Assembly: GCF_003957295.1 (NCBI RefSeq)
Contig: NZ_RQPJ01000005.1
Coordinates: 368,282-432,281 of the forward strand
Direction of reading: 5' to 3'
DNA length: 64,000 nucleotides
Source of the DNA: Arenibacter aquaticus
GTDB lineage: Bacteria > Bacteroidota > Bacteroidia > Flavobacteriales > Flavobacteriaceae
In this document: positions 10,301-19,037 of the stretch, one piece after another
How the letters are laid out: each line of letters begins with the position of its first letter
Position numbering within the stretch: position 1 is the stretch's first letter
Notes under the pieces: model-generated
Database searches by the model: none
Told to the model about the DNA's origin: nothing
What the model saw: the letters and a program-made list of their open reading frames with translations, nothing else
Made by a program: the position numbers and the translations under genes

Positions 10301-10348
10301 TACGGACCCAACAAAGCACAGTAATACAGCGGTTTTTTTTCTTAGCAT
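7325..10348 (-). CDS. Large periplasmic tetratricopeptide-repeat protein
   Basis: A 1007-residue exported protein. A signal peptide (residues 1-22, ending FFVSAQ) is followed by almost continuous TPR units, for example 'ALKWYKKVDQSSMSRKD', 'AYYHLAECYLKLDKKQEAL' and 'DDALFELANSYVKANNTERG', reaching to about residue 980. Such arrays are protein-protein scaffolds. Its position immediately upstream of a beta-barrel gene suggests a periplasmic partner for that barrel, loosely like the tol-pal/YbgF-type TPR proteins. It is divergent from the FtsE-type ATPase gene, with 147 bp shared between the two starts. No enzymatic motif is seen. Confidence 0.85.
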   Translation of the reverse strand: MLRKKTAVLLCFVGSVFFVSAQETKIYTHDQKDYQEALALYNNKQYQAAQTIFEKVKNNTRDEETQANSAYYAANAAIRLNQLGADRMMEDFVEHYPTSTKRNSAYLDVADYYFETGKYPYALKWYKKVDQSSMSRKDKERFNFNNGYALFSSNKPKEAERYLNQVTTSTTYGSQAKYYLGYIAYQQDDYAQANQRFDQIADQELLEEKLSYYQADMNFKLGKFEEAIALAKKQLPKSDRYEISELNKIIGESYFNLKQYANAIPYLKEYKGKRGKWSNTDYYLLGYSYYMQGDYANGVQQFNKIIDGNNSVSQNAYYHLAECYLKLDKKQEALNAFRNASQMDFNTEIQKDAYLNYARLSYEIGNAYEPVPQVMTNYLERYPNDDHKEEIQNLLVDSYITSKNFAGAMTLLENNKNFASKATYQKVAFYRGVELFLEANYEEASNVFQKSLNNAEDSFFEARASYWKAEADYALNHFEEAVAGYLQFKGNPRARATTEFKELYYNLAYAYFKLKDYSNAISSFASYLESGSSDAVKLDDAYLRLGDSYFVSRKYWPAIETYNKAIARKSPDSDYAAYQKAMSYGFVDRSATKIEELSNFVSRYPKSTLKDDALFELANSYVKANNTERGLQLYDELIQSYRGSSLVPQAMMRQGLVHYNANRNEQALGKFKTVVRDYPNSQEAMQAVTTAKLIYVDLGRVNEYAQWVKGLDFVEVTDTELDNATYESADKQYIEGNSEAAIRGYERYLKEFPNGMNALQANFNLAQLYFAKDQKEKALPYFKNVASKGNNEYAEQALTRVCEIYVGKNNYVAAIPYLEELESKAEIQQNITFAQSNLMKGYYEQSNYARTIEYAGKVLSSPKIDNRIKSDAHIMIARSAIKTNDENRAEKAYAEVLKIATGELAAEALYYDAYFKNKANNYEASNTSVQKLAKDYAGYKEWSAKGLIIMAKNFYALGDAFQATYILDSVIANFGDYPGIVEQAKQESAIIKAKEAQSNSSINPEGN

Positions 10349-10445
10349 AATGTTCTCTAACAGTTAAGAATTACCGTATTTAAATTATATAACGATAAAT
10401 ATTGTCCTCAAGTATATGATAAAGAAAAAGATTTTTTAAGAAGAT

Positions 10446-10478
10446 TTGGTTTATTTCAACAGGAACTTATTACATTTA
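10446..10478 (+). promoter_or_regulatory. Candidate promoter of the ftsE-type gene
   Basis: TTG at 10446-10448 is followed after 22 bases by TACATTTA, which differs from TAnnTTTG only in the last base. The box ends 17 bp before the ATG. Confidence 0.35.
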
Positions 10479-10495
10479 TATCAACATTAGGAACT

Positions 10496-11179
10496 ATGAG
10501 CGAAAGCATATTGCAGCTAAAGGATGTAGCCGTATTTCAAGGAGAAAACTTGGTATTGAACGATATAAGCCTAGAGATAAAAAAAGGTGAATTTGTTTAC
10601 TTGATCGGAAAGACCGGTAGCGGAAAAAGTAGTTTTATGAAGACCCTCTATGGTGATCTTCCTTTGAAGCAGGGAACCGGACAAATTGTTGACTTTGATC
10701 TAAAAACCTTAAAGGAACACCAAATCCCCTATTTAAGAAGGAAACTGGGTGTGGTTTTTCAGGATTTTAAACTATTGCCCGATCGCAATATCAACAACAA
10801 TCTCATTTTTGTACTAAAGGCCACAGGATGGAAAGATCAGAGCAAAATGAACGCCAAGATCGAGGATGTGCTGGAAAAAGTAGGCATGAAAACCAAGGGC
10901 TTTAAATTTCCACATGAACTTTCTGGCGGGGAACAACAACGCATTGCTATTGCACGTGCCCTTCTAAACGACCCTGATTTAATTTTGGCCGACGAACCTA
11001 CGGGCAACTTGGACCCACAGACAAGCGTGGAAGTTATGAAAGTACTTCAGGACATCAACAAAACGGGAAGGACCATTCTCATGGCCACCCATGACTATGC
11101 CCTTATCCTAAAATACCCTTCCAAAACCCTAAAATGTAACGGAAACAAGGTATTTGAAGTCATTCAACGGGCTATTTAA
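10496..11179 (+). CDS. ftsE: Cell-division ABC ATPase, FtsE type
   Basis: A 227-residue ABC ATP-binding subunit. It shows the Walker A motif GKTGSGKSS near residue 38, a Q-loop '[13 protein letters not shown]' typical of FtsE, the signature [14 protein letters not shown], Walker [10 protein letters not shown] and the switch histidine in MATHDY. FtsE pairs with FtsX at the septum to activate peptidoglycan hydrolases. No ftsX lies nearby, which is normal in many Bacteroidota. The gene is divergent from the TPR/barrel operon and ends at a strong shared terminator. MacB/LolD-type ATPases look similar, but the Q-loop wording and length favour FtsE. Confidence 0.85.
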   Translation: MSESILQLKDVAVFQGENLVLNDISLEIKKGEFVYLIGKTGSGKSSFMKTLYGDLPLKQGTGQIVDFDLKTLKEHQIPYLRRKLGVVFQDFKLLPDRNINNNLIFVLKATGWKDQSKMNAKIEDVLEKVGMKTKGFKFPHELSGGEQQRIAIARALLNDPDLILADEPTGNLDPQTSVEVMKVLQDINKTGRTILMATHDYALILKYPSKTLKCNGNKVFEVIQRAI

Positions 11180-11274
11180 TACTATCAACAAAACACTTAG
11201 ACCAAGTTAAAAACAATTGGCCGGCCAAAACTATTGTTTATCAAATAGCTGTTGGCCCAACCCAAAATAAAAAA

Positions 11275-11309
11275 CCCTAAAAATCGTACATATTATACGA
11301 TTTTTAGGG
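11275..11309. terminator. Bidirectional terminator between ftsE and the PQQ gene
   Basis: A perfect 14-bp stem CCCTAAAAATCGTA/TACGATTTTTAGGG with a 7-base loop lies between two convergent genes. The A/T-rich base can serve both strands. Confidence 0.8.
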
Positions 11310-11347
11310 CCCTGTTTTACTTAGAAAATCCAGAATAAAACAACCTA

Positions 11348-14300
11348 CTATTTGGACTTGGCCTTAGCTTTTAGCACAACGGACTTGGAGCCCGTCAAAG
11401 GTTTTACATTTACTTCCCCATTATCGGTATAACTGGCAGTGATCACCATTACAGTATTCCCTTTAGGAGGATTGGGGTCAATACTTCCTGAAGCCGGCAA
11501 AGACTTCTTTTTCATCCCGGTATTGGCCAAGGACAGTATATAGGCCGAAATTTGTCGAGCCTCATCTTTGGTCAAATTGGGATGTGCTGGCATGGTAACC
11601 TCACCCCAAACGCCACTACCGCCAGATATTATCTTTTTCTGCAGGTAATTCATGGCCTTTTTGTCATTTTTATACTTTTCGGCAACATCCTTATACATGG
11701 GGCCTACCGACTTTTCCTTTTCCTTGTGACAGGTTTTACAATCCAAAGCCATGGTCAACGCCTTACCGGTAACGGCAGCGGACACTTCCTGATGCCCCAA
11801 TGACATGGAAGCCTCGTCCAAACTTTCTAAATAATCAACCGAAACAAAAATATTGTTCTCATCAATGTCCGAAGTATCCGGGTCAGTAACCGATACCGAG
11901 TATTTTACTGGCACCCCTGGAGTAAACAATTTTTCATCTCCACCACTGATCTCAATAGACAGCTGTGGTCTGGAGTTCCCTACTACCAGGTTCACGGCCT
12001 CGCTTTTTGCAGAAGCCTCTTTTTTATCTACAACCGAAACCGAAATAAAATAATCCCCGGGCTCTTCATAGGTATAAGCGATTTCAGGCTTGGTAGTCTC
12101 TTTGGTTTCCCCATTCCCCAAATCCCACACATAGTGCATGGCATCCTGCTCGCGGTCCTTTGCCAAGACCCGTGCCTTAACGGCAAGAGGCAAGGGACCG
12201 GAAGTCTTATCCACTACTAGCTTTTCAATAAGCGGAGGTCTATTACCCCCATTATATTCAATATAACTTAGGGCAGCGTCATCATTTTTAGAGAACCAGC
12301 CGCTACCGTATTCCAATAGATAGACCCTACCATCCGTACCTACCTCCATATCTATGAGGTTGTTCAGCTTTATTTCATCTGCAAAAGGTTCCATCTTATT
12401 AAATTCCCCGTTGGGAAACAAGCTAACAGCCATCATCCAGCCCCTTATCCAATCATATACCAATACCTTTCCATCATAATACTCCGGCAGAGCATTGGGT
12501 CCGTTGTATAGATCTGAATAATACACAGGTCCTGCCATGGCATTTCTACCACCTGTTCCAATTTGTGGAAATTCCTGTGATGCCACATAGGGATAAAACC
12601 CATATGCCGGCATGGCCTTGGGAAGCACCCTAAGTCCCGTATTATTTCTTGAATCGTTTATAGGCTTTTCAGGATCAAAAGCTTCTCCACTTTCGCCTGT
12701 AGCATAATTATAACTGCGGTACGGCTTGTTGTCGGCAACAAATAAGGGCCAGCCAAAGTTTCCGGCTTCCCTGGCCTGGTTCATCTCATCATAACCTCTG
12801 GGACCCCTGGTTTCCATACTGTCTATTCTTGCATCCGGACCAACATCCCCCCAATATACATACCCCTTTTTGGGGTCTACCGAAATTCTATATGGATTCC
12901 GATGACCCATGGTAAATATTTCTGGACGGGTCTTTGCCGTACCCTCAGGGAACAAATTACCCTCCGGGATGCTATAACTTCCGTCCTCGTTTACTTTTAT
13001 ACGCAATATCTTACCCCTTAGATCATTGGTATTCCCAGAAGACCTACGGGCATCATATTGCTCTTTTCCTTCCAAATCGTTCAAGGGAGCATAGCCCTTA
13101 TTGGTATACTTTGCTCCTTTTTCATTAAATGGAGTACTGTTATCACCAGTAGACAAATACAACATATTATCCGGACCAAAAGCTATGGAGCCAGCAGTGT
13201 GGCAACATATTTCCCGCTGACTGTCTACCTCCAATATGATCTGCTCCGAGGCCATATCAAAAACATCACTCTCAAACTTAAAACGGGATAGCCTATTTAC
13301 CCACTTATCACCGGTAGGACTATAATACACATAGATCCAATGATTTTTTTCAAAATCGGGATCTCTTTGCAACCCCATCAATCCTTCCTCAGCATTTACA
13401 TTAGGGGTATTTAAGGTTTTATGGTAAACATCCAAAAAACCTACTTGGGACAACTCTTCCGTTGCGGCCTTATACAGCATAATCTCACCCCTTCTCTGCG
13501 AAATTAGGATATCATTATTTGGGAGTATAGCCATTTCGGTTGGTTCAAAAAACCCTCCTACACTCAAAGGCACCTTGGTAAAACGATCCGAATCTGGTGG
13601 AATTTGACTAATAACCTTACTATAGTCAAGAACTTCATTATCGCCAATGGCATACTGAATTCCTCCTAACAAGTGTTTTAAGAACAATTCCTCGGAAAAA
13701 CTCTCTTTCGTATGGCCCAGAGCCGTATAAAAAGCACGACCCCCATCGTATTCATGGTACCAACTCATAGGGTGGTGCTCTCCATTTTTTCCTCCCTTAT
13801 AAGTGCTCTCATCCACAGTCATCAACACCTTCACATCTGGGTTAAGCTTTTTAAAATTATAAAGCTCATCCGCCCGGTGCCAAATAGAATCGGTGAACAT
13901 ATTTGTAGCTGCAAAATTCTTTTCCTTAATCACAAAATCTGCTTCCGGGGTTCCAGCTGGGTGACTGTCAAAATAGGCCCCTACCAACTTTCCGTACCAA
14001 CCCCAATCATATTCGGTATCTGTGGCAGCATGTACCCCAACAAATCCACCTCCAGATTGAATATACCTTTCAAAAGCCGCCTCTTGCTTGGCATCCAAGA
14101 TATTACCTGTGGTACTTAGGAAAATTATAGCAGAATACTTCTTTAGGTCTTCATCGTTAAAAACCGCTGCATTTTTGGTGGTATCCACTAAAAAACCATT
14201 TTCCGATCCCAATTTTTGAATAGCCTCCAATCCTGTTGGAATGGAAGCATGTTTATACCCCATAGTTTTAGAAAAGACCAAAACCTGGGCTTGTCCCTCC

Positions 14301-14371
14301 CTTTTATTGCTATTACAGGACATAAGGATTAAAATAAACATACCAAGGGTAAGCGCAATGTAATTTTTCAT
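11348..14371 (-). CDS. ThuA - PQQ sugar dehydrogenase - PKD - cytochrome c lipoprotein
   Basis: A 1007-residue multidomain lipoprotein with its lipobox Cys at residue 19 (LMSC). Residues ~25-240 form a ThuA-like domain ('GFVGVHAATDTEYDWGWYGKL'). Residues ~260-690 form a six-bladed PQQ-dependent sugar/sorbosone dehydrogenase-like propeller ('EEGLMGLQRDPDF', 'GHRNPYRISVDP'). A PKD domain follows at ~705-790 ('YVWDLGNGETKETTKPEIAYTYEEPGDY'). A mono-haem cytochrome c domain with CKTCH at about 877-881 precedes a short C-terminal tail. It probably oxidises a sugar at the cell surface or periplasm and passes electrons to its own haem. Related fusions are known in Bacteroidota. It is divergent from the Nudix-like gene. 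Confidence 0.88.
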   Translation of the reverse strand: MKNYIALTLGMFILILMSCNSNKREGQAQVLVFSKTMGYKHASIPTGLEAIQKLGSENGFLVDTTKNAAVFNDEDLKKYSAIIFLSTTGNILDAKQEAAFERYIQSGGGFVGVHAATDTEYDWGWYGKLVGAYFDSHPAGTPEADFVIKEKNFAATNMFTDSIWHRADELYNFKKLNPDVKVLMTVDESTYKGGKNGEHHPMSWYHEYDGGRAFYTALGHTKESFSEELFLKHLLGGIQYAIGDNEVLDYSKVISQIPPDSDRFTKVPLSVGGFFEPTEMAILPNNDILISQRRGEIMLYKAATEELSQVGFLDVYHKTLNTPNVNAEEGLMGLQRDPDFEKNHWIYVYYSPTGDKWVNRLSRFKFESDVFDMASEQIILEVDSQREICCHTAGSIAFGPDNMLYLSTGDNSTPFNEKGAKYTNKGYAPLNDLEGKEQYDARRSSGNTNDLRGKILRIKVNEDGSYSIPEGNLFPEGTAKTRPEIFTMGHRNPYRISVDPKKGYVYWGDVGPDARIDSMETRGPRGYDEMNQAREAGNFGWPLFVADNKPYRSYNYATGESGEAFDPEKPINDSRNNTGLRVLPKAMPAYGFYPYVASQEFPQIGTGGRNAMAGPVYYSDLYNGPNALPEYYDGKVLVYDWIRGWMMAVSLFPNGEFNKMEPFADEIKLNNLIDMEVGTDGRVYLLEYGSGWFSKNDDAALSYIEYNGGNRPPLIEKLVVDKTSGPLPLAVKARVLAKDREQDAMHYVWDLGNGETKETTKPEIAYTYEEPGDYFISVSVVDKKEASAKSEAVNLVVGNSRPQLSIEISGGDEKLFTPGVPVKYSVSVTDPDTSDIDENNIFVSVDYLESLDEASMSLGHQEVSAAVTGKALTMALDCKTCHKEKEKSVGPMYKDVAEKYKNDKKAMNYLQKKIISGGSGVWGEVTMPAHPNLTKDEARQISAYILSLANTGMKKKSLPASGSIDPNPPKGNTVMVITASYTDNGEVNVKPLTGSKSVVLKAKAKSK

Positions 14372-14644
14372 TGACAGAGTTTTTTAAGGGTTAGAAACAA
14401 CAGGATTACACACGGGGAACAAGATAGGAATGGATTACGCGGAATGCCAACATTATATAATCAGAAATTAATTGTGAGAACATCCCAATAAGAATATTTT
14501 TATTCAAATATAATATTTATTTAACACTCTTATTGGCACATCATAGATTATATGCATGTTCTTTTACGAAGCACCTTCATCATAGGGTAAACAGTATTTT
14601 TTTCTGCAGAAATATTTTTTACCTTTAAAAACCAACCAGGGCCA

Positions 14645-15460
14645 ATGATTTTTAAAAAACAAGTATTTCGTGCCGATAAAAAAGTAACCCCGCTTATAGG
14701 AATTATTCTATTCTTTATTTCCATATTTCTCTTTATCATCACCATCCCCTTGGGCTTTGTCTATGGGCTGTTTTACAAATTTTTCAAAAAAGGGATTGTT
14801 GGGATTGGTGAGTACCTCCTAAACATTGCCATCTCCATTGACCAGTTGGGCAATGTAACCATGCAGCATCTATTAAACCTGTTATGGATAAAAAAGAACG
14901 GATATAAATTTGGCAATCGGGACGAGACAATTTCCAGTGCCCTAGGCAGGAATAACAAGCTGGGCACCCTCAGCTACTTTGGAAAAACAATGGATAAATT
15001 CCTTAATTTAATTGATAAAAACCACTCCCTCAACTCCATAGACTATTACATAGAACCATCGGCCGATGTTATTGACAAGCTGGCGTGGATATATATTATA
15101 AACCAACGTGTCCTATTGCTAGGAAGCAAGGAGCAGCCATATTATTCCTTTCCTGGAGGAAAAAAGCAAAAAGGAACCTCTGATGCCATGACATTACAAA
15201 AACGAATTGCCGATGTCCTACAAATAGAGTTGGATATCACCACTTTTCAATTTATTGGTATTTTTGAAGCCGAAGCTGAGGAATACAAACCAGGGATTTT
15301 AACAAGAACCACTGCCTATAGTGCCAGTTTTTCGGGTGTTCCCACAGCTTTCGCAGAAACCGACCAGATAGTCTGGTTACAATATAAAGACCGTGATAAG
15401 GTTTCTAGGGTTGATAAATTGATTTTCGATTTCCTTAAGAAATCAGGGCGACTGGCCTAA
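14645..15460 (+). CDS. Membrane protein with degenerate Nudix-like domain
   Basis: A 271-residue protein of uncertain role. Residues ~16-50 are strongly hydrophobic (one or two membrane segments), followed by an amphipathic linker. From about residue 150 it has a Nudix-like fold: 'WIYIINQRVLLLGSK...YYSFPGGKK', then a helix 'AMTLQKRIADVLQIEL', and later 'FIGIFEAEAE'. The Nudix box should read GX5EX7REUXEEXGU, but the key REUXEE glutamates are replaced, so pyrophosphatase activity is doubtful. It ends 55 bp before a sulfatase gene on the same strand. No firm function can be given. Confidence 0.6.
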   Translation: MIFKKQVFRADKKVTPLIGIILFFISIFLFIITIPLGFVYGLFYKFFKKGIVGIGEYLLNIAISIDQLGNVTMQHLLNLLWIKKNGYKFGNRDETISSALGRNNKLGTLSYFGKTMDKFLNLIDKNHSLNSIDYYIEPSADVIDKLAWIYIINQRVLLLGSKEQPYYSFPGGKKQKGTSDAMTLQKRIADVLQIELDITTFQFIGIFEAEAEEYKPGILTRTTAYSASFSGVPTAFAETDQIVWLQYKDRDKVSRVDKLIFDFLKKSGRLA

Positions 15461-15514
15461 CCCAACCAAACGTTGTATTTTAATCCATTACAAACACTAA
15501 AACTATAATAATCC

Positions 15515-17002
15515 ATGCCAAACCGATTAAAAAAAACACCCTTCCTTTTCGCTTTAACCCTCCTTTTAACAATTAGCAGCAGTTGCGCCCAAGAGCCTAA
15601 AGCACCCAATGTATTGTTTATTGCCGTGGACGACCTACGAACAGAATTAGGTGCCTACGGCAATCCCATAGTGCAATCTCCCAACATGGATGCATTGGCT
15701 TCAGAAGGGGCATTGTTTACCAATCATTTTGTACAGGTTCCCACCTGCGGGGCCTCCCGATACGCCCTATTGACCGGTATGCGGCCCACCAAACCCCTTC
15801 ACCTTCGGAATGATGCCATTGAAAAGGAATTGACCCATAAACCAGAAGGCAAAACTCCCGAGAGTTTTATACACCAGCTAAAACAAAACGGCTATTACAC
15901 TGTAGGTATTGGGAAAATTAGTCACTCTGCCGATGGTTACGTATACGGTTATGAAGAGGAAGTATCTTCCCAAAAAGAATTGCCCCATAGTTGGAACGAA
16001 TTGCTGTTCAACCCTGGCAAATGGGAAACAGGATGGAATGCTTTTTTTGCCTATGCCAACGGAGAGAACCGGCAAAGCCTAAAAAAACAGGTGAAGCCTT
16101 ACGAAGCAGGTGAAGTGAATGATGATGGCTACCCGGACGGACTTACTACACAACTTGCCGTTGCCAAGCTTCGGGAACTTAAAAAGCAAAAACAGCCATT
16201 TTTTATGGGCGTAGGTTTTTTTAAGCCGCATCTGCCCTTCAATGCCCCAAAAAAGTATTGGGACCTCTATAAACGGGACGATATTCCACTATCACCCAAT
16301 CCAGAAATACCAAAAAACATCAACCTAAATAGCCTGCATAACAGTGGAGAGTTCAATCAGTATGCTCTAGGTGAAGAACATCCAAATTTGACCAAGCAGG
16401 CTTCCCAAGAGTACGCCAAAAAATTACGGCACGCCTACTATGCCTCTATTAGCTATATAGACGCACAGATTGGTGAACTCTGGAAAGAATTAAAGACCTT
16501 GGAAATGGACAAGAACACCATTATTGTTATCTGGGGAGACCACGGTTGGCATTTGGGCGACCAACGGGTTTGGGGCAAGCACACCCTATTTGAAAACGCC
16601 CTAAAAAGCGCACTTATTATAAGGTCGCCATATGCATCCCATCAAGCCAAAAAAGTAAATACCGTTATGGAAACAGTGGACATCTACCCCACTTTGTTGG
16701 AATTGTGCAACCTTAAACCTAAAAACAAGGTTGACGGTGAGAGTTATAAAGCAATTTTGGACGGGAATCAACCTACTGTAGCTCCAATGGCCTATAGCTA
16801 TTACAGAAATGGTATTAGCCTACGCACAGAACGATACCGCTTAACCAAATACTATAGATCCGAAAACCCCATGATAGAACTATACGATCATTTAAAAGAT
16901 CCCAACGAGACGGTAAACATAGCCCATGATAGGCCAAACCTAGTGGCAGAGCTTTTGCCAAAACTTGAAAAAGGCAATAAAGGTCTTTATACCTCAAAAT
17001 AA
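15515..17002 (+). CDS. S1 sulfatase, iduronate-2-sulfatase-like
   Basis: A 495-residue lipoprotein sulfatase with its lipobox Cys at residue 24 (SSSC). The formylglycine site is C78 in CGASRYALLTG, a Cys-type motif that needs a sulfatase-maturing enzyme. Metal ligands appear as 'VDD' (residues 38-40) and 'WGDHGWHLGDQ', the arrangement typical of iduronate-2-sulfatase-type S1 enzymes. The C-terminal 'MIELYDHLKDPNETVNIAHD' is the usual family end. It likely removes sulfate esters from glycan fragments in the periplasm or at the surface. It is about 11 kb from the main PUL and outside its shared promoter set. The exact substrate is unknown. Confidence 0.9.
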   Translation: MPNRLKKTPFLFALTLLLTISSSCAQEPKAPNVLFIAVDDLRTELGAYGNPIVQSPNMDALASEGALFTNHFVQVPTCGASRYALLTGMRPTKPLHLRNDAIEKELTHKPEGKTPESFIHQLKQNGYYTVGIGKISHSADGYVYGYEEEVSSQKELPHSWNELLFNPGKWETGWNAFFAYANGENRQSLKKQVKPYEAGEVNDDGYPDGLTTQLAVAKLRELKKQKQPFFMGVGFFKPHLPFNAPKKYWDLYKRDDIPLSPNPEIPKNINLNSLHNSGEFNQYALGEEHPNLTKQASQEYAKKLRHAYYASISYIDAQIGELWKELKTLEMDKNTIIVIWGDHGWHLGDQRVWGKHTLFENALKSALIIRSPYASHQAKKVNTVMETVDIYPTLLELCNLKPKNKVDGESYKAILDGNQPTVAPMAYSYYRNGISLRTERYRLTKYYRSENPMIELYDHLKDPNETVNIAHDRPNLVAELLPKLEKGNKGLYTSK

Positions 17003-17137
17003 ATAGTAACAACAACAGCGAATTTAAGTTTACAAAAGCTACCAAACACCCTTACTGGAACGACTCAAAAAAATATAAAGATTCCTTAACTAAAAAAGTT
17101 TTTTGTTACTTTGTTCGCAATAATTACAAATTAATAC

Positions 17138-17890
17138 ATGGAAATCCTCGGAATTGATGTCGGTGGCTCAGGCATAAAAGGAGCTATAGTGAATATGGAA
17201 ACCGGAGAAATGATTACGGAACGGTTTAGAATACCCACTCCAAAATCGCGCAAACCAAAGCCTATGGCCGAAGTAGTTGCCAAAATTGCGGAGCACTTTA
17301 ACTACAAGGGGCCTATTGGTTGTGGATTTCCAACCGTTATTAAAAAGGGAATCTGTAAAACACCTGGAAATCTACATAAAAAATGGGCCGGCGTTAATGT
17401 AAACGAGCTCTTTAGTGAAGCTACCGGCCTACCGGTTACCGTAGTCAACGATGCCGATGCGGCAGGCTATGCTTCCATGAACTATGGAGTAGGAAAAGGC
17501 AAGGATGGGCTAGTTGCCATGATTACCATAGGAACAGGCCTGGGCAGTGGCGTATTTTTTAATGGTGAATTGTTACCAAATTATGAATTGGGACAAATAC
17601 CTTACAAAAAATACGATAAGATAGAATTATGGGCTGCAGCCTCCGCCAAAGAAAGAGAAGACCTCAGCTATAAAAAATGGGGCAAACGCTTCAATGTTTT
17701 TTTGGAATTGGTAGAATTGATCATCTCTCCGGACCTTATTATTCTAGGAGGTGGAACCTCCAAAAATTGGAAACAGTTTAAGGATTATATCAACATAGAA
17801 ACTCCCGTAATCCCTGCTAAACTACAAAATCATGCCGGGATAATTGGTGCGGCAGCGGCGGCCTACAATAAAAAAGCCTTGGTACATTAG
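17138..17890 (+). CDS. ppgK: ROK-family polyphosphate glucokinase-like kinase
   Basis: A 250-residue ROK/actin-fold kinase. The phosphate-1 loop [12 protein letters not shown] is at residues 4-15, the sugar-binding and catalytic region contains NDADAAG near residue 107, and the phosphate-2 loop is TIGTGLGSG. The zinc motif of many ROK repressors and glucokinases is absent, and the length matches polyphosphate glucokinases. It likely phosphorylates glucose with polyphosphate or ATP in the cytoplasm. No DNA-binding domain is present, so it is not a ROK repressor. A strong bidirectional terminator follows. Assignment to PpgK rather than another ROK hexokinase is moderately sure. Confidence 0.75.
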   Translation: MEILGIDVGGSGIKGAIVNMETGEMITERFRIPTPKSRKPKPMAEVVAKIAEHFNYKGPIGCGFPTVIKKGICKTPGNLHKKWAGVNVNELFSEATGLPVTVVNDADAAGYASMNYGVGKGKDGLVAMITIGTGLGSGVFFNGELLPNYELGQIPYKKYDKIELWAAASAKEREDLSYKKWGKRFNVFLELVELIISPDLIILGGGTSKNWKQFKDYINIETPVIPAKLQNHAGIIGAAAAAYNKKALVH

Positions 17891-17960
17891 CGACAAGCTT
17901 TTAAACCACCATGTAAAGCGCCCCCCTGTATTCATATATATTGGGTTACAATAAGAAAGC

Positions 17961-18001
17961 AAAAAAAAGGTGATTTCCACTATTGGCAAATCACCTTTTT
18001 T
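17961..18001. terminator. Bidirectional terminator
   Basis: AAAAAGGTGATTT pairs with AAATCACCTTTTT around a 13-base loop, with A-runs and T-runs on both sides. It separates the convergent ROK kinase and lipoprotein genes. Confidence 0.8.
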
Positions 18002-18011
18002 ATGGCATCAT

Positions 18012-18917
18012 TTAGAGCCCTTTTAAAAGTTCTCCTCCTTCAGGGCGCTCAAAGAACCCTTCTTCCAATTGCTTTTGAAATTTGATATCACTTATTTCAA
18101 TACTGGTGATGGGCTCGCCCTTTGGATGACCATTGTCTGTGGACCAATAAGTATAAAATTTTGTAGGAAAAGCAATTCCCTCAACCGTTTTAAGACTGAC
18201 CAGCTCCATAAATTTTTCCGGATTATTTCCTCCGTCGGGAAAATACCCTGGGTAGGAAACTATATACCGAAGTGCGGTTAAAAGATGTGTCTCCTGGTCC
18301 ATATACAAGATATAGTAATCATCCGGAGCATCCCCAGTACCGGAATCGAAGGTTACTTTTACCACCTCTTGGGGTTTGTCCTTGTACACTACTTTGGGCA
18401 AAAGTTCCAAATTTACCCCTTCCCCATCCAAAACTAGTGGTTGTGCGGCCAAATATAACGGGGTAAGTGCCCAAAAACGTAAATTATACTTAAAAGCAGT
18501 ACTATCCTTGGTCTTCACCCAGGCATTTTCCCCATCCCATCCATAAGTTGCCGTACTGTCGGTTGTGCTATAATGCCTTGCTTTGTTGCTCCAAGTATCA
18601 ATTGTTTGATAGGTATCACGGGGAACAGAACCGTCCAACGGCTGATAATTAAACCTAAAAGACAAATATCCGTTACCAAACCACTTCTCCAATCCTCCGT
18701 GAGCTTCCATGGACTCCCATATCACTTTACCTGCCTCACTGGCATTCAAGCGTTTATTGGCCTTCTCTACACGTTTCTGAATCCACGACTCTGGTATATG
18801 ATAACCCTCTTCTGCAGGGAAAACTTCAGTCTTATCGGCTTTCTTATGTTGCTCCTTGCAACCATTGGACAACAATAAGATAGCTGCCATACATATCGTT
18901 AAAAAACCTTTTCCCAT
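18012..18917 (-). CDS. Exported lipoprotein of unknown function (DUF6503-like)
   Basis: About 301 residues from the start at 18917. This start is preferred because it places a lipoprotein signal peptide right at the N-terminus, with the lipobox Cys at residue 20 (LSNGC); a longer reading to 18974 would bury it. The mature protein has 'ESMEAHGGLEKWFGNGYLSFRF', then repeated beta-strand segments and 'LYMDQETHLLTALRY'. This layout recalls the LolA/LppX-like fold of Bacteroidota DUF6503 proteins. No catalytic motif is seen. It lies just downstream of typA, but typA's terminator separates them. The family name is from memory and should be treated as tentative. Confidence 0.65.
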   Translation of the reverse strand: MGKGFLTICMAAILLLSNGCKEQHKKADKTEVFPAEEGYHIPESWIQKRVEKANKRLNASEAGKVIWESMEAHGGLEKWFGNGYLSFRFNYQPLDGSVPRDTYQTIDTWSNKARHYSTTDSTATYGWDGENAWVKTKDSTAFKYNLRFWALTPLYLAAQPLVLDGEGVNLELLPKVVYKDKPQEVVKVTFDSGTGDAPDDYYILYMDQETHLLTALRYIVSYPGYFPDGGNNPEKFMELVSLKTVEGIAFPTKFYTYWSTDNGHPKGEPITSIEISDIKFQKQLEEGFFERPEGGELLKGL

Positions 18918-18981
18918 ACTCCTAAATTTTAAATTTAAATCTGCTTTGTCGGTATTACCTCTCAATCCTTTCAAACCAATT

Positions 18982-19017
18982 AAAAAAAAATCCCAAGATT
19001 TTACACCTGGGATTTTA
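18982..19017 (-). terminator. Terminator of typA
   Basis: On the minus strand AAAATCCCA pairs with TGGGATTTT and runs into nine T residues, 21 bp after the typA stop. It lies in the leader of the downstream lipoprotein gene, supporting separate transcription of the latter. Confidence 0.75.
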
Positions 19018-19037
19018 ATATTAACTTAACCATTCAC

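Noticed and set aside
14481..14490. A single TCCCAATA half-site upstream of the ThuA-PQQ gene
   Set aside because: Only one arm is present with no opposing arm or matching -33/-7 spacing, so it is not counted as a fifth operator. A similar lone half near 21562 was rejected for the same reason.
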